Shown piece by piece: positions 12,728-26,219 of a DNA stretch of 64,000 nt. The DNA comes from Torreya grandis. Lineage: Eukaryota; Streptophyta; Pinopsida; Cupressales; Taxaceae. The stretch spans positions 3,341,001-3,405,000 of the forward strand of contig JARHVA010001173.1 in the NCBI GenBank assembly GCA_037957365.1, read 5' to 3'. The notes below the pieces were generated by a model. That model searched no databases, was not told the origin of the DNA, and saw only the letters and a program-made list of their open reading frames with translations. How positions within the stretch are numbered: position 1 is the stretch's first letter; each line of letters begins with the position of its first letter. The position numbers and the translations under genes were made by a program.

Positions 12728-14535
12728 TTGGGGTACATAGTTGACACAACTTACGAACAAGAAAAAACTCATAGTGATATGCACATACCTAAGGAAGAGG
12801 AAGAAATATTTAACCCCCTCCATAATGATGAAGTTTTCAAATTAATAGACCACTATCTATATGAGAGCTATGACCATGTCCTAGCCCATGTCATAGAAAT
12901 AGGGGGCACATTACCTTCCAATTTTGACTGTAATCTCTTACATAACCTTGTCCATCCTCCATCACATCTAAATACACCATGAAAACATGTTAATAAAATA
13001 CCTCAAGAAGAAAAAGAGGTGGACCATGGATTTTCTAAAAAATAACACCCATAACCCCTTCATAATAATTGAATCAAGGCTAATCAAATATAATATTTCA
13101 TAGAATACCGCTTAAACTAATTAATGCAACAAATTATCCTCCTACTCGATAATCAATGTCCACCATATCCTAGACAAAATAATACAAATAATAATGCTCA
13201 TAATAATAATACCACTAATAATTCCAACACCACCAATGATGTAAACAATGCTAATAACATTCATAACACCCATAGTACCCATATCCCTCAAGTAGTCAAA
13301 ATCAAACTACCAATCTTCTTATGGATCTTGATTTTACCCAAGAATGGAGAATGATGAAAGAGACCCTCCAACAGATAGATCCATGATCACAAGCCCTTAA
13401 GTATAAGTATGAAGATTTTTTTTCCTCACCCTTGGACATAAGCATTTTGTAAATACCCTTTTCTTCACATTTAGAAGTACCCAAATTTGAGAAATATCCA
13501 AGAGATCATGTCCAGGAATTTTATTTAGCTTGCCATGAGGTGGCTTATGAAGACATTTATTTGTTAAGACTCTTTCCTAAAAAAGTCTCACAGGACCTGC
13601 TTTGGAATGGTTTATGCATTTACCTAAAGGGTCAATATCTAGCTTTGGAGAGCTAACAGAGCAATTCATTAGACACTTCTCATTCAATATTGAGAATGAT
13701 ATCTCCATTATTGACCTTTACAATACCAAACAATGAAGCAGTGAAAGTCTAGCATATTTCTTACAAAGATGGTAGAATTTGACAAGTCGATTAAGGTGCA
13801 TCCTACTTGAGAAAGAATTGACTAAGATCTTTATAGATGGTCTTAATGTAAAACTCAAGTATTAATTAAAATTATAGTGTGCCAAGACCTTTGATGAGAT
13901 CATAGAGAAAGGAATGAAAATTGAAAAAGCCCTCAATGAAAAGGGACTATTAAGTTATATTCTCTAAATAATCACATTCAAAATCAAGATAATTATTTTT
14001 TTATGAAAATTTAAAGTCTTAAATAAGAACAAACATGTTTTGGGTGATTTGGTAACATATTCTAAGCAACATGTACAAATAGTCTGAAAGAAAGGCCCTA
14101 CACAATAGCCTAATGTCTCTTCCATCCAAGTCCCTCAAGGCAAACCAAAGCCTCATACAAGATAAATACTATTCACAAGCTTGGGAGTCCTAATAAAAAT
14201 AGTCTTGGATCAATTAATCATCACCAATATGATCACCTTGCCTAAAATTAGATTTATGGATGACCACCAACCAAAAACAAACTCGTATCATATGAGTTTT
14301 CCAAGTACCATAGCATTAAGGGGCATGATATAGAATGATGTATCAACTCAAGCATTAAATCCATGAATTAATTAAGAGGGGTAACATTGAAATTGAAGGA
14401 GAAGCTACCCCTAATCAATTAGTAAATAGGCAACTTGGCATATACAAAGATTCACTCCCAAAGCATGATCAAAAGAATTGAGGACCATAGAGAGACCAAG
14501 GTTAGGTCTCTTCATATAATTTTATAGACTACCAC
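12728..14535 (+). pseudogene. gag: E2 gag (Tat clade), degenerate
   Basis: The 12728 ATG opens an 84-codon acidic segment. After stops there is an Asn/Thr-rich stretch (about 13170-13290) and then the capsid core at about 13480-13960, reading FEKYPRDHVQEFYLACHEVA, then after a frame change GPALEWFMHLPKGSISSFGE and QFIRHFSFNIENDISIIDLY. This matches the retrotransposon gag domain pattern (ALxWFxxLP...F..L...F..HF). A nucleocapsid-like segment near 14290-14400 includes HDIE*CINSSIKSMN, resembling a C/H-rich motif with the first Cys lost. Stops mostly sit where Gln or Trp is expected. Homology ends at the L1 LTR insertion at 14562. Confidence 0.85.
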
Positions 14536-14561
14536 AATGTCCCTTAACACTAAATTAAATT

Positions 14562-15744
14562 TGTATACACCTAAACTAGCCACTGATAACCTCTAATCAG
14601 GGTTTTGGCTAGTTTCCATCTAAAACATATATTTTGGCCTAAAAACACTAAAACATGCTAAATGATGTGAAACTAACATATTCAAATGTTGATTTTGGCT
14701 AGGGTATCCCTAAATGGGGCAATTTAATTTATGGGCCAGCTAACTGTGATCAGTTCATTTTGAGTCAAAATGCCAATTTTTCACCTAGGTGCTCTAGATT
14801 GCTCTTCCCTAACAAATATTTTGCACAAGACTCATGCCTTTGTTATTTATTATTAGAAACATCCTAAATGGGAATATGAATCCAGTGCATTTGATGTGGA
14901 CTTATAATTCAAATCCAATCAAATTTAGGACCAATAATAAGGCATTCTGATCAATCTGAGTAATTTGTGCATAAAGTGCTTAATCATGTTTAAGAGCTAA
15001 TTAACCCAAATCAAGGCATAATTAATAATTCCATGGAAAATTTTTAAATATTTGTTTTTAGAAATGAATATTTAATATCTACATCATCAAGTGACCTCAT
15101 TTCTTGGTATGACATCCGTAGGCCATAAATGCCACAAATATCAAGATTCATGCTCTTTAGGCCTCATCAATGCCTTCCATGATGCCCTCCATGCCTCTTA
15201 ATTTACCATTCTTCTAATGCCATGATGAGGGTAAATAAAAACTTAATTTAAAAAATTGAATTAATCCTTAACCACACATCTCAATCTTGAGATGGATGGT
15301 TGAGGTTGGTTCTGATCAAATCAAAAAATATATAAATAAGAGGCATCACAACATCATTTCTAAGATTAATTTTTGCAAAGTTATAATGTAAGATTGGTTC
15401 CAAAAGCTTCAATAAACTATTTTTATAATGTCAAATTGATTCCAAGCCAAGTCAAGACATAAGCCAAAGGTGCCAAGAGGAGATGAAGGTAGCCACACTC
15501 CATTGAAGAAGACCTCTTGAAGCACAAGCTGAGCAAGCCACCATTACAAAGGCATTTGGAGCATCTAAGGAAGGTGAAAGGAATTATTGTATTTTAATTC
15601 CTTCCTTTTTAGTTTTTTTTGTCATTTGATTTTGTTAACTAAGCTCTCCCTAGTGTCTAGGCCTAGATATGTTATGTTATTAGTGTGTTTATTTCACTTT
15701 ATTTTCATTTTGAAACTAACACCATACTAACCATCCTTGAGTCA
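14562..15744 (+). repeat. L1: E3-family LTR, first copy
   Basis: Begins TGTATACACCTAAACTAGCC and is collinear with 29772-30965 at about 90% by eye. The right boundary is set near GAGTCA at 15744 because protease-region coding resumes after it; uncertain by about 10 bp. AAATT precedes it (14557-14561) and also occurs at the end of the second copy (30965-30969), a candidate target duplication. L1 is followed by E2-type protease sequence rather than an E3 leader, so it may be a solo LTR. Confidence 0.8.
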
Positions 15745-16622
15745 AATTCCTAGATCACAAAATCCATCAAAATCCACAACATCCAAGAATCTACTCTATC
15801 TTCATCCCTCATCTTAAATATTAATCAAGCCATTGTTGATTATGTCATAACTACCAAGTGTAATATGATAGTAGTTCTCACATCACCCCCTAAAGACCCT
15901 TCCACTTCATTTACTACCCAAAATGAAAATATCTCGAAGAAAGCTTTTAGATATTTTGATAAATCCTATGATATCATTCAGTAACTTGAGAAGACTCTAG
16001 ATCAAATATCTTTAATGGAGATTCTTAAAATGTCAACTTTACACTGAGAAATATTAAATCAAGTACTAAATGATCTAAAGGTCCATAGTGACTTGGATAC
16101 TAATTAGTTTCAAGCACTAGTATCACACTTATCCTCTTCACAATAGATCACTTTTAGTGCTTGGGATATGCCTCCCATTGGTCCAAACCATAATCAACCT
16201 TTATACATTGAAGTGACCATCTCCCACCATTGAGTTTCCTGAGTCCTGATAGACAGAGGATCAACACTCAATTTATGTAATCTATAATTTTTGAAAAAAT
16301 TAGGATACTCAAAAACATCACTATGGCCAACCTTAATTTTGATCAAATATTATGATGATAATGAAAAATCATCAACTAGGATTATTTACCTTCCCATGGT
16401 TATGGGACCCATAGTGCATCAAACTCTAGTTCATCTTGTGGATGTGGATTTGCCATATAATATGTTGCTTAGAAGATAATGGATTCATGAGATGTAACTT
16501 GTTCCATCCACCTTAAATTAGTTCCTAAATTTACCTCACTCTAAAATGGAGGTCACCACCTCCAGAGTCATAGACCATCTTCATAGTTGTCAGATGGATC
16601 AATCATCATCACCATCACCTTA
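15745..16622 (+). pseudogene. Extra copy of the E2 pre-protease and protease region
   Basis: Same coding content as 30966-31841 at about 90% by eye. It contains VLIDRGSTLNLCNL (aspartic protease site, D-x-G-S/T), then LGYSKTSLWPTLILIKYYDD and VDVDLPYNMLLRR, where the family has LGRPW. Upstream is the SYDIIQ*LEKT...MEILKM...REILNQVLND stretch typical of Tat-clade elements before protease. Homology between the two copies ends abruptly after CATCACCTTA at about 16622. Many stops. Confidence 0.8.
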
Positions 16623-18737
16623 TGTTTTTGGTGAATGTTTTTCAATGTTTACAACTAAGACCAAGGGGTCAAATGAACACCACCAAAAATTTCATTTGGG
16701 TTTAAAATTGAACACAATTGTCAATTATTGTTTGTAATAGTTGATTAGAGTAATCTTGTTTGGCAAAAAGAGGTATGTTGCATGTATGCTCTTCCATTTG
16801 TCCACTATAGGGAACCCTTGGAATCAAAAGCATAATTCCTATTACAAGTAGCCTAGTCCAAGGATTAGGAAGAAATTCATCTAAATCAATCTCCAAAAAC
16901 TCATCAAAGTTTGGGTAATCTTGAAAATTACCCGTAAAGTATTTCTATTTTCTTGCTTTCTTTGTTTTTATGCATCTTGCCTTGTGAGGGGGACTTCATC
17001 ACCTCCCAAAATTTCTTTAGGGAAGCTTTAACCCAAGGTTTTATCTCCCAACATTGACTTCATTTGATTCTTTTATAGTTACACATGGGACATAGTGGCA
17101 CTTTATACATTGCACTACACTGAGCGAACAATGTAGTGATTACAAAAAGGACTAGACCTTTTTGCAACAAGCTGAGTAATATAGACCCAAAATCTATTAT
17201 TTTATTTTGCATTTTTTGGCATGAAATTCATTATGAAATTGATTCCCCTAGATCATTTATAAAAATTTTAGATCTTAGAAAAATCCCCACTTACCATAAA
17301 AGTATTGTTGGTGCAAGGTGCACCTCAAGGTCCATGTTGTAGTATTGTCATTTAAGAGAAGGGGGTGTAAAAACCCTATTATATAATGTGTATTTACTTT
17401 TGGATGAACACTTAAAATCCTCTCAAATGATGTATATTGACATATTCCAACAATACCAAGCAACCTTGTTAGTTTAGGATCTAAGAGCGATTAGTTAGTT
17501 GGTCTTGTCCCTAGAATAAAGTCTTGTTTGGAGTCAAAACTTGGTGTAAATAAACAATCCAAATGCAACACAAGGTCCTCATTTTTCTTTGAATAAAGGC
17601 CCATGTGAGATCGTCAATTTGCCTTGTTCAAAAGTTCATCAAAATCTTGAGTCATATCATCCACCTTGGTGCAGTTATGTTGCCCAATTGAGTCTAGACC
17701 TTTACCAAAGTTGTTTAAGTCCTTCACTTATAATTTAAATTCAAAATTACACCTTTAAAAGTTCATAGGGTTGATGTGTTAAGTTGGTTCACCATTTTCA
17801 CTAAACTAACTTAGGTTTAATTTCCAATTTAGGTTAAAGGCTATTTAAGACTCATGATCATTATCATCACTTGATAGACTTAAGCCATTTTATACTAAAC
17901 ACTTTCACTTTAAGTCTATGCACCACAACATTTTGAGTTAAGAAGGGTAGTGTTATGTTGTCAAAATTATGGAAAAATGTCTTTGCCTTAGAGAGTTTTT
18001 GGAAAAAACTTTTTTGTCACACCTTTTGGGTAGTATAGCATTGTTATGCTGCCCAAATCATTTAAAATTTTGTTTCATGGACCCTTTTACAAAGAATTCC
18101 AATTTTTTTTTTACATATTCAAATCGATCCAAGTGTACTTTTAATCCTTTATCTAAAATATAATTATATTGTTCACCTTTGTCTAGCTTGTTTGTAAAAA
18201 GAACCAAGTTTTATACCATTATTTATGAGAAAATAAACTATTGCTAAAGTGCCTTTTGTGTCATATCTTATACCTAGTTGACCAAGTTCATGTCTAAGAA
18301 TTAAATGCCTAGTGTTTGTTAGAAGTGTTTCAAATCTGTTAGATTAAAACTTTCATCTATTTTCCAAGTCTATCTTTTGACAATGTTTGGCCAAGAGTCC
18401 TAACACATGCCTTGTTTGAGCAAAAGATTTTTACACCACATTTGGCCAAAAGACCTAGCAACTTTTAAATTCCTAAATTAGACTGATTTGAAACACTTCA
18501 ACCTTAAAATTTGGCATTTTGATTTTTAGTCCATTTACTTGCTTATCTTTGTGTGAACAATGAAACGTTAGATATTTTATGCTAGCTTGTTTCCTCAAAA
18601 CTCTTTGCATAAACCTTTTGATCCTTTTGAAAAATCTGGACCAAGTTGAAGGCATCATTTATTTTAGATTCTATCCTTTTTAGAGTTTGTAAAACTCTTT
18701 AACCTTTTATCGCCAAGCATTGACTGTGGATCCCAAG
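16623..18737 (+). other. E3 leader region before gag
   Basis: T-rich, with no domain recognised on either strand. Short repeated words occur (TATGTTGCCCAA-like at about 17676 and 18044; TTTGGCCAA(A/G)AG-like at about 18388 and 18438). Small ORFs here (16702-16896 minus, 17136-17342 plus, 18473-18658 minus) show nothing recognisable. Confidence 0.4.
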
Positions 18738-21700
18738 ATGTATTCCTACTCTCGTAGTGGACTCATGTACAATCTAGGGATTAGTAATGTAGTTTCTTAA
18801 GAAGAAATGGTGTAAGACCCTTATATGGATGCCATTGCTTATGAGATGGATTCTTATCCCTCTTATAATACTCAATCAGGGCCATAAAGCCAAGATCTAT
18901 GGGCTAACTATTTGGTTAACACACCACCTTACATAAAAAAAGACCAAGAACAAACCATGCAATACTTAGCTACAATACCAATAGTGGACGAGCCAACACT
19001 CCAATAGTCATACTCTACCAATACAAATTCCATGTATGATCCATTTTTATTTGAGTGACATTTATCAGAGAACAAAGATGAGATTTTGGTTAGGGCCATA
19101 GAGGTAGGGGCTAAGTTTCTAGTAGACTTCCCCCATGAAAATTTACCAAGTCTAGTAAGAGTGCCCCACAAAATCATTTACAATCAGCATGCTTCTTATA
19201 ACAATCCTATGGCTCTATTCCAAACAACATACCAAGACCCCAATTTATCCAATCAAGGAAAAAACATCATGGAAGGTCACTTTAACCAAATGCAAACAAC
19301 ATACCAAACCTACCTAAACTTAGCACATGATTTCAATTAGATGAACATGGTGAGTAAGCCTCTCATTGACCTAGAACCTTCAATAGGAGTGTTGATGTAA
19401 TTAATTAGATAAGAAAATTTGAGTTCTAATCCATTTGTACAAACTACTTTGATAGATAACTTGATACATATGCCAATTATTGAAGACATGTCTTTGGCTT
19501 CTACACTAAATACCAAGCCAAACATATTAGATAATGTGCAAACAACATCCAATCTTGATCAAAGTAGTACTAACACACAAACAACTAGCCAACAACATGT
19601 TCCTATAGTTAATCCCATGAGTAGATCATCATATAAAGGAATAGGTGTTTTTACACCCCAGTCTCAACTAACTGCTTCCTCAAGTATACAACCTACAAGA
19701 TTGGATATTCAAATAATGGCTAATGTTACACCTCAACAATAGAATGTGATGAATCCTAATCCTCCTTGATAGGTAGCAAGTAGTATTCCATAATAGTAGA
19801 CACAATCTAGTGTATCAATATAATAGAGGATGAATACATTACCACCCCAACCAGGGGCAACTAATATTCCACCCCATCAAGTAACAACAAACATACCTCT
19901 TTAGTCACAAACTAATATGCCATGTCAAAACCATGTAATGACTAGTCAACAACATGTGAATATTGGTCAGTGATAGATGTTAAATATTCAACCTTCTTTC
20001 ACTTCCTTAGAAGGATTCATGTAACAAGGAGGTCCTCATATTTCTAAGGTACCTACTAGACAACCATTGGTTCAAAATGTGCCACAAATTTAGAGACAGG
20101 GTCTTGGTCCACAAGTTCCTACTCAACAGCAAGGTTTGATTAGTCAGTAACATGTCCCTTTTCAACCATAACATGCATAGTATAGTTATATCCCTTCATT
20201 CCAAACATAAAATCCACCAGGTCAAACCTTTATCACCAACCCAAACCAAAATATGATGCAACTAAATGTGCAATTTTAAGTACATCATAACCCATGTATG
20301 TGTATTCTTGGTCCATTCCCCAACCAAACCAATGTACCTCAATAGGTGTCTCTATCAAACCATGGTCAAAGTGTCTCACTTGTGACCTCCTAACCATTTA
20401 TCCAAATCAATATTCTCCCTCAAACTAATATCCCTTCTAGTTTCCTATCCCAAGAATTGAAATAAATGAAGGATGAAATTGCTACTACTCAGGAATGGAA
20501 GCAAACTAAAAAGTTTAAATTGGATGATGTATGTTCCTATCCATTAAATATGGAGTATTTGTAGATACCATTTCCTCCAGGATATGAACCACCCAAAATT
20601 GATAAGTATAAAAGAAAAGGTGATCCTAAGGCTCATTTGACCAAATTCCTGTCACATGTCAACTAGTGGCATATAATGACATATATCTTTTGCTATTGTT
20701 TCCAAGGAGCTTAGCTAGACAAGCCTTGGAGTGGTTTTTGAAGTTGCCCAAGAATTTAGTAACAAACTTTCATGATCTTTTTGATAAATTTGTGCAACAC
20801 TTTTCCTATAATATTGAGCATGATATTTTATTAGTGGACCTGACACAATCAAAGCAAAATGAAGGGGAGAGTTTTGCAAGTTATTTTCAGTGATGGAGAG
20901 CCCTTGCAAGCCATTTCACACATAGTTTACTAGATAAATAATTAGCTATTGTGTTTACTAAAAATTTACATAGTGAGATAGCCTATCATCTACAATTGCA
21001 ATGTGCACATACATTCAAAGAGGTCATTGATAAAGGTTTTTTGATCGAGTGAGTGCTCATCAATAAAGGAATCATTAAACTTAATTATACCAATCAAAGA
21101 AATAGCCAATAACAACATCCTAATCAAGTGTAAGCATCATAATCAGCACAGGCCAATAATCATGAAAGACCAAAACAATTCAACTGAAATAGGAATGTTA
21201 TGGGAAATGGAGTAACTGAATCTCATCATGTCCAAATTATGAAGACATCATCAAAACCACACTTTTAGTTTACTCATACCTAGAAAAATCTCCAACCAAT
21301 GCCACAAGGGCAATAATCAAGACCTACATAATAAATACAATAGTCTTTACCATTACAAACCCTTCCTCCTAGGAGAACCATTCCTGCACATTGATTCTTT
21401 AGTGACCTAGGAGAACCTATTAAGTATATATTTTCCAAGCTTGTTGCCAATAATTTGATTAGTTTGCCTATACCAAAGTATTATCTACAAGTCATTCCTT
21501 ACCCTGATTGGTACCATGAAAATGAATTTTGTGACTATCATTGGGTCAACAAACATAATATATGAAGATGTGTCCAAATCAAGAATTTAATCAAGAGTAT
21601 GTTGGATAATGGGGAGATAAAATTGGATAATGGTGCTTCCACTTATAATCAAAATCTTAGGATTTATCAAAACCCCTTTCCATGACATAATAATCAATAG

Positions 21701-21780
21701 CAATAGAACAATCAACAACAACAACCACTATAACAACAAAATCAACAATATCAAAATCAAAGGTTAAACCAGTAGAACCA
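18738..21780 (+). pseudogene. gag: E3 gag with Gln/Asn-rich N-terminal part
   Basis: A likely start is the ATG at 18738 (MYSYSRSGLMYNL). The N-terminal 550 or so codons are low complexity, rich in Gln, Asn, Thr and Pro (for example NVQTTSNLDQSSTNTQTTSQ). The capsid core lies at about 20570-21060: PPKIDKYKRKGDPKAHLTKF, a frame change near 20660, then SLARQALEWFLKLPKNLVTN and a VQHFSYNIEHDILLVDL segment. A nucleocapsid-like segment near 21510-21640 reads WYHENEFCDYHWVNKHN followed by RCVQIKNLIKSMLDNGEIKLD with an intact C-x2-H. A Gln-rich tail follows (21680-21790). Most stops are TAA/TAG in Gln-rich stretches. Confidence 0.85.
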
Positions 21781-22319
21781 ACAAAATTAGAAATAGAATA
21801 CATAATGACAAAATAATGAAAAAAACCAAGGCCAAAATGGTAACAACCAACAAACCTACCATGTAGTTTTACATGACTACAATAGGGTTGTGGGTCATAT
21901 TGTAGGGGGTAGTGTTAATACCATTTCCATTAATCCTAAAACAAAGACTAATCAACCTAGACCATTACTAAACAACAATATTTAGACAAATCACATGGAT
22001 AATCCTTCTTTTCTTGGGAGTGCATATAGGCAAACTAAAAAACTAGGACTCCCACTTTTAGATCTTATAGTGATAACTTATTCTTACCACATGACCACAT
22101 ATAAGTGCACTGGCAACCAAAACTTGTCCTATCTAGTCCCACACCATTTCCAACATTAGTTAGTAATAATGGCTTGATATTTAATCTTGATTGTGAAATC
22201 ACAACTTGAAGGTCAAAGATTACTATCCTAGATCCATAACCATCTACCACTTTTCCTATATCCAACTAACTATTCAGCCTCAAAATAATTGTAAAAGACA
22301 CCAGCATAAATTAATGTTT

Positions 22320-22860
22320 TAGATTTGCTATGGACCCCAATAATCCACAAGAACATCTTGAATGAGTTCTTGACCCAATCCACTGTTGCTAGTGACATAT
22401 CTCCTGATATATTTCAAGCTTTGGTTGGACACCTAGCTCCAACCCAACAAGTCACATTCAACCAAAGTGACATGTCTTCCCTTGGCCCATTCCATAATAA
22501 CCCATTGTATGTAAAAGTTTATATTAGATGGAATAAAATGAAATGTGTCCTTATTAACAATGGATTTAGCCTCAACATAGTGTCTCTCAAGCTCATAAAG
22601 CTTCTTGGGTACATGATGATAAATATCTAGCCAGAAACAATAACTATCAAAACTTATGATAATCAAAAAAAAAATCATAGGGCACCATTAGTTTACCAGT
22701 TATCATTATACCTTTGACCCATGATACACTTTTCCATGTGATGGATCTTGAGTTATCATACAATATGATTTTAGGTAGGCCTTGGTTACATGATATTCAT
22801 GCAGTCCCATCAACACTGCACCAATGTATGAAGTTTTCCCACTCAGGGATGGAGGTGAAT
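22320..22860 (+). pseudogene. E3 protease region
   Basis: Reads NEFLTQSTVASDISPDIFQA, then KCVLINNGFSLNIVSLKLIKLLGY, where the active-site D-x-G has become N-N-G, and then, after a frame change, VMDLELSYNMILGRPWLHDI and a VPSTLHQCMKF stretch. LGRPW followed by xPSTxHQCxKF is the conserved end of Tat-clade protease. A stop (TAG) near 22629 and a frame break separate the two halves. Confidence 0.8.
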
Positions 22861-24204
22861 ATTTTGAGAGATTTATATCCATATGAGCACTGCAATCATC
22901 TTGAGGTTGAGTTTCAAAGCTATAATTATCAGTATGGTATAAATCCAAGCTCCAAACAGGTTAAAGGAAAGGTTATACTTATTTATCCTTCACTAGGTAA
23001 TTGCATAGATCTTAATACCTTAGATTTTCTTTCCCACATGTCACCTCCTAAAGCTTCTAATTATTTCACCATTTCAAATAATGGACTAGGAGAATATGTG
23101 ACCCATGATATGTTTCATATTGCCAATCTTCCTCAGAATCCAAAAACCTTTGGGTGACCTAAAGTCATTCCACATATGCATTGGTAAAAAAAGAACAAAG
23201 ACAAGGGACCTATCACATTTGTACCAGCATTTGGCCTAAAACCTAACCCTCTTGAAGGAGACAAATCATGGTTATACAATGACAAATAAGCTAATTGTTA
23301 TAAATGTACAAAGTATCTTATTCCCATTAGGATCATGGAGAGTCACAATTATGAAAGAAGAGGCCTCAAATTGAATTGACAAGGAACCCTCAAGCCAATT
23401 TCCATGACTAAGTATGAAAGACCTTATGGACTTGGATTTAAACCACCTAGGGGTGACCCCACATATTTTATTCACACTTCATCACCAATGACTAGTGATG
23501 ATGATGCCAACAACGAAGTAGAGTCTGATCATAGCCTTACCTTTGATAACCTAGAAGAAACTAGTTTATTTGATAAAAATTCCATTTGTACTCTTACCCA
23601 AGCCATTCATCGCAATCCATTACCATTAAATTATCCCCAGTTGATAGATTGGGACCAACAAGAATCTAGTCTACCAATTGATGATTTCTAGAATGATGAG
23701 GCATTCTGTGATTTCTTAGGCTTTAGAGACAATGTTTCATTGGGAAATCACAAATCAAGATTCTCAATCACATTAGATCATATAGTTTATTTCGTAGAGC
23801 AAGTGAACACCCTTAGCCAAAAACAAATTAATAAAAAATTGAGGTCTTAAAGTGAAAACGTCTTTGAGTCACTTTTTGACCAAGGAAAAAGTAAAGATAA
23901 AGGCTAGTCTAATGGTGAAAACCTATTTTATGCACCATTAGATGGGGGTGTTCATTCTTCTTCAAATTTAGACCAAGAGACCACTAAAAATGAACTTACC
24001 TATGGATATGAGTTTAGTTTTGAGAAACAACAAGTATTTGATCAAATTCTCCAAGAATTTCTAACTATTTTTGTTACATGGCCAAATCTACCATTAGGAG
24101 ACTCAGATTCATCATGCCTAGGAGAAGTTGAAGAGCAAGTCCTAATAGAGGACCCTGACATAGTCCAATATTTTAAGTCACTACCTACTATCCTAGAAGA
24201 TGGT
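22861..24204 (+). pseudogene. E3 protease-RT linker
   Basis: Mostly open coding sequence (for example 22714-23157 and 23404-23691) with no named domain. It contains a YGLGFKPPRGDPTYF segment like the GLG(F/Y)-type glycine motif found between protease and RT in Tat-clade polyproteins, then an acidic stretch rich in Asp/Glu. The equivalent in E2 is 31733-32848. Confidence 0.6.
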
Positions 24205-25143
24205 TTGACCCTTCTAGTCAAAGATATAACAGAGGTAAACATTGGGACTCTATCGGACCTAAAATGGATAAAATTAGGTGCATCCCTCACTGAGGAGGAA
24301 TGTGATGTTTTTATAGATCTATTGACAGAGTTTGTGGATATATTTATGTGGGCTTATTTTGACATGCCAAGATTAGACCTCACCTTGGTTCTACACCACC
24401 TTGTGGTTAATATTGATGCCAAATTGGTAAAACAAAAGCTATGTAAGATGCATCCTTGCATTACTTTATTAGTAAAGAAAGAGTTGGAAAAACTCTTAGA
24501 AGCAAGATGTATCCGATCTATTGACAACTCAGAATGGATCTCTAATATAGTGCTTATTAGCAAAAAGCTTAAAAGAATCAAAATTTATACTAACTTTTGA
24601 GACATCAAAAAAGCTTACCCTAAAGATGATTTTCCATTTCCTTATATTGACACGATTATCAACTCCATGATAGGTTATGAAATGCTTTCACTCATGAATA
24701 GTTTTTCAGGATACAATTATATTAGAATAACACTAGAAGATCAAAATAAAATAGCATTCACCACTCTATGGGGAACATTTTTCTATTAGGTGATGCCATT
24801 TGGAATTAAGAATGTGGGAGCTACATATCAAAGAGCCATGACTATCATATTCCATGATATGATGCATGATATTGTTGAAGGCTATGTCGATGACATATTA
24901 GGAAAATCCAAGACCAAAATTGACCATCCAATGTTGCTATGTAAGATATTTGAAAGACAACAAGAGTACAAAGTTAGACTCAATCCAAAAAAATGTGCAT
25001 TTGGTGTAACTTCAAGTAAAATACTTGGCTTCGTTGTGTCTAGTAGAGGTATTGAAGTTGATCTAGTAAAATTCCATGCTATAACTAAGATGCCACCACC
25101 AACCAATTTGAAGCAACTCCATAGTTTACAGGGTAAGATCTAG
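24205..25143 (+). pseudogene. pol: E3 reverse transcriptase
   Basis: RNA-directed DNA polymerase domain. Visible in order: LGASLTEEECDVFIDLLTEF, a DMPRLDL motif, KMHPCITLLVKKELEKLLEA, SEWISNIVLISKK, then DIKKAYPKDDFPFPYIDTII, LMNSFSGYN, VMPFGIKNVGATYQRAM, and the catalytic YVDDILGKS at about 24883, followed by LNPKKCAFGVTSSKILGF. Three catalytic-region motifs are kept. In-frame stops at 24598 (TGA for the Arg of DFRDINKA) and 24787 (TAG for the Gln of CYQVMPFG) are both single C-to-T changes. Confidence 0.92.
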
Positions 25144-25179
25144 TCCATCTAATGCTTTATCTCTCAGTTAACAAACAAG

Positions 25180-25690
25180 TGCCATCCATTTATGTACCTT
25201 TTGAAGAAAAGAGTTGCATTTCATTGGGATGATCATTGTCAAATAGATTTTCAACAACTTAAAGATTATCTTGTCAATCCACCTAATTTATTACCTCATA
25301 TGCCAAGAAAGCCATTATTTTTATACCTATCAGCTACTAATTATGTCCTAGGGGCACTATTGGCTCAACATGATGATAATGGAAAGGAGCATGCTATATA
25401 CTAACTAAGCCATACCTTGGTTACATATGAAGATAACTATGCACCTGTTGAAAAAGCTTTCCTAACCATGGTTTTCATAGCTCAAAAACTGTGCCATTAT
25501 ATGTTGAATAATAAAACCATGGTCATTTCAAAAGTAGATCCGCTCAAGTATATACTATCTAAAACAAATTTCCAAGGTATAATGGCTAAATGGATCATGT
25601 TTCTTAGTGAGTTTGACATAGAGTATGTCAATTAGAAGGCAATCAAAGGATAATTTCTTGTAGATCAACTTGTTAAAGCACCTCTCACAG
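25180..25690 (+). pseudogene. pol: E3 RNase H (first)
   Basis: Begins YLLKKRVAFHWDDHCQIDFQ, then PLFLYLSATNYVLGALLAQH, EDNYAPVEKAFLTMVFIAQK, and VDPLKYILSKTNFQGIMAKW with SEFDIEYVN. This is the RNase H domain that follows RT in Ty3/gypsy. The family's second Asp after LYL is replaced by Ser, a change common in Tat-clade elements, where this copy is thought to be weakened. Stops at 25402 and 25633. Confidence 0.88.
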
Positions 25691-25759
25691 ATATACGACC
25701 ACTCAAGTTTCCATTTCTTGATAAATTCATCATGACCATCATAGACACAACCTTTGAGG

Positions 25760-26170
25760 AGTAGTCTTGGTAGCTATATTTTGATGGTTCATTCACTTCA
25801 CATGGATCAAGGGCATGCCTATTATTTATTAAATCCTAGGGGGATCTAATCCCTAAATCATTCAAAATCAGCTTTCCTTATACAAACAACATGGCTGAGT
25901 ATGAAGCACTTGTTACAAGACTTAAATAAGTAGTGCATTGGAATATATCTCATATTCAATTTTATGGTGATTCTTAGTTAATCATCAATCAGGTCATGAA
26001 TCATTATTAGACCAAAGATGACAAGTTGGTTCCATATAAAACCATGGTCGACACTCTTAAGCAAAAAATTGCTAACATTCAGTTTGAGCACATACCAAGG
26101 GCTAGAAATAGAACTATAGATGCCATGAATACTATTGACTTGCTGATTTGAAAAATAGATAAAGCTAGAG
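25760..26170 (+). pseudogene. pol: E3 second, archaeal-type RNase H domain
   Basis: Reads SWQLYFDGSFTSHGSRAC, then PYTNNMAEYEALVTRLK, IQFYGDS*LIINQVMNHY, and HIPRARNRTIDAMNTI. The FDG-S, AEYEAL and GDS positions hold the acidic residues of RNase H. This extra domain between the first RNase H and integrase is the mark of the Tat clade. Stops fall at Gln codons. Confidence 0.88.
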
Positions 26171-26219
26171 AGTATTAGTTCTTTTTTAAAACTTTATCAT
26201 CACTAGCTCATGAACCTTT

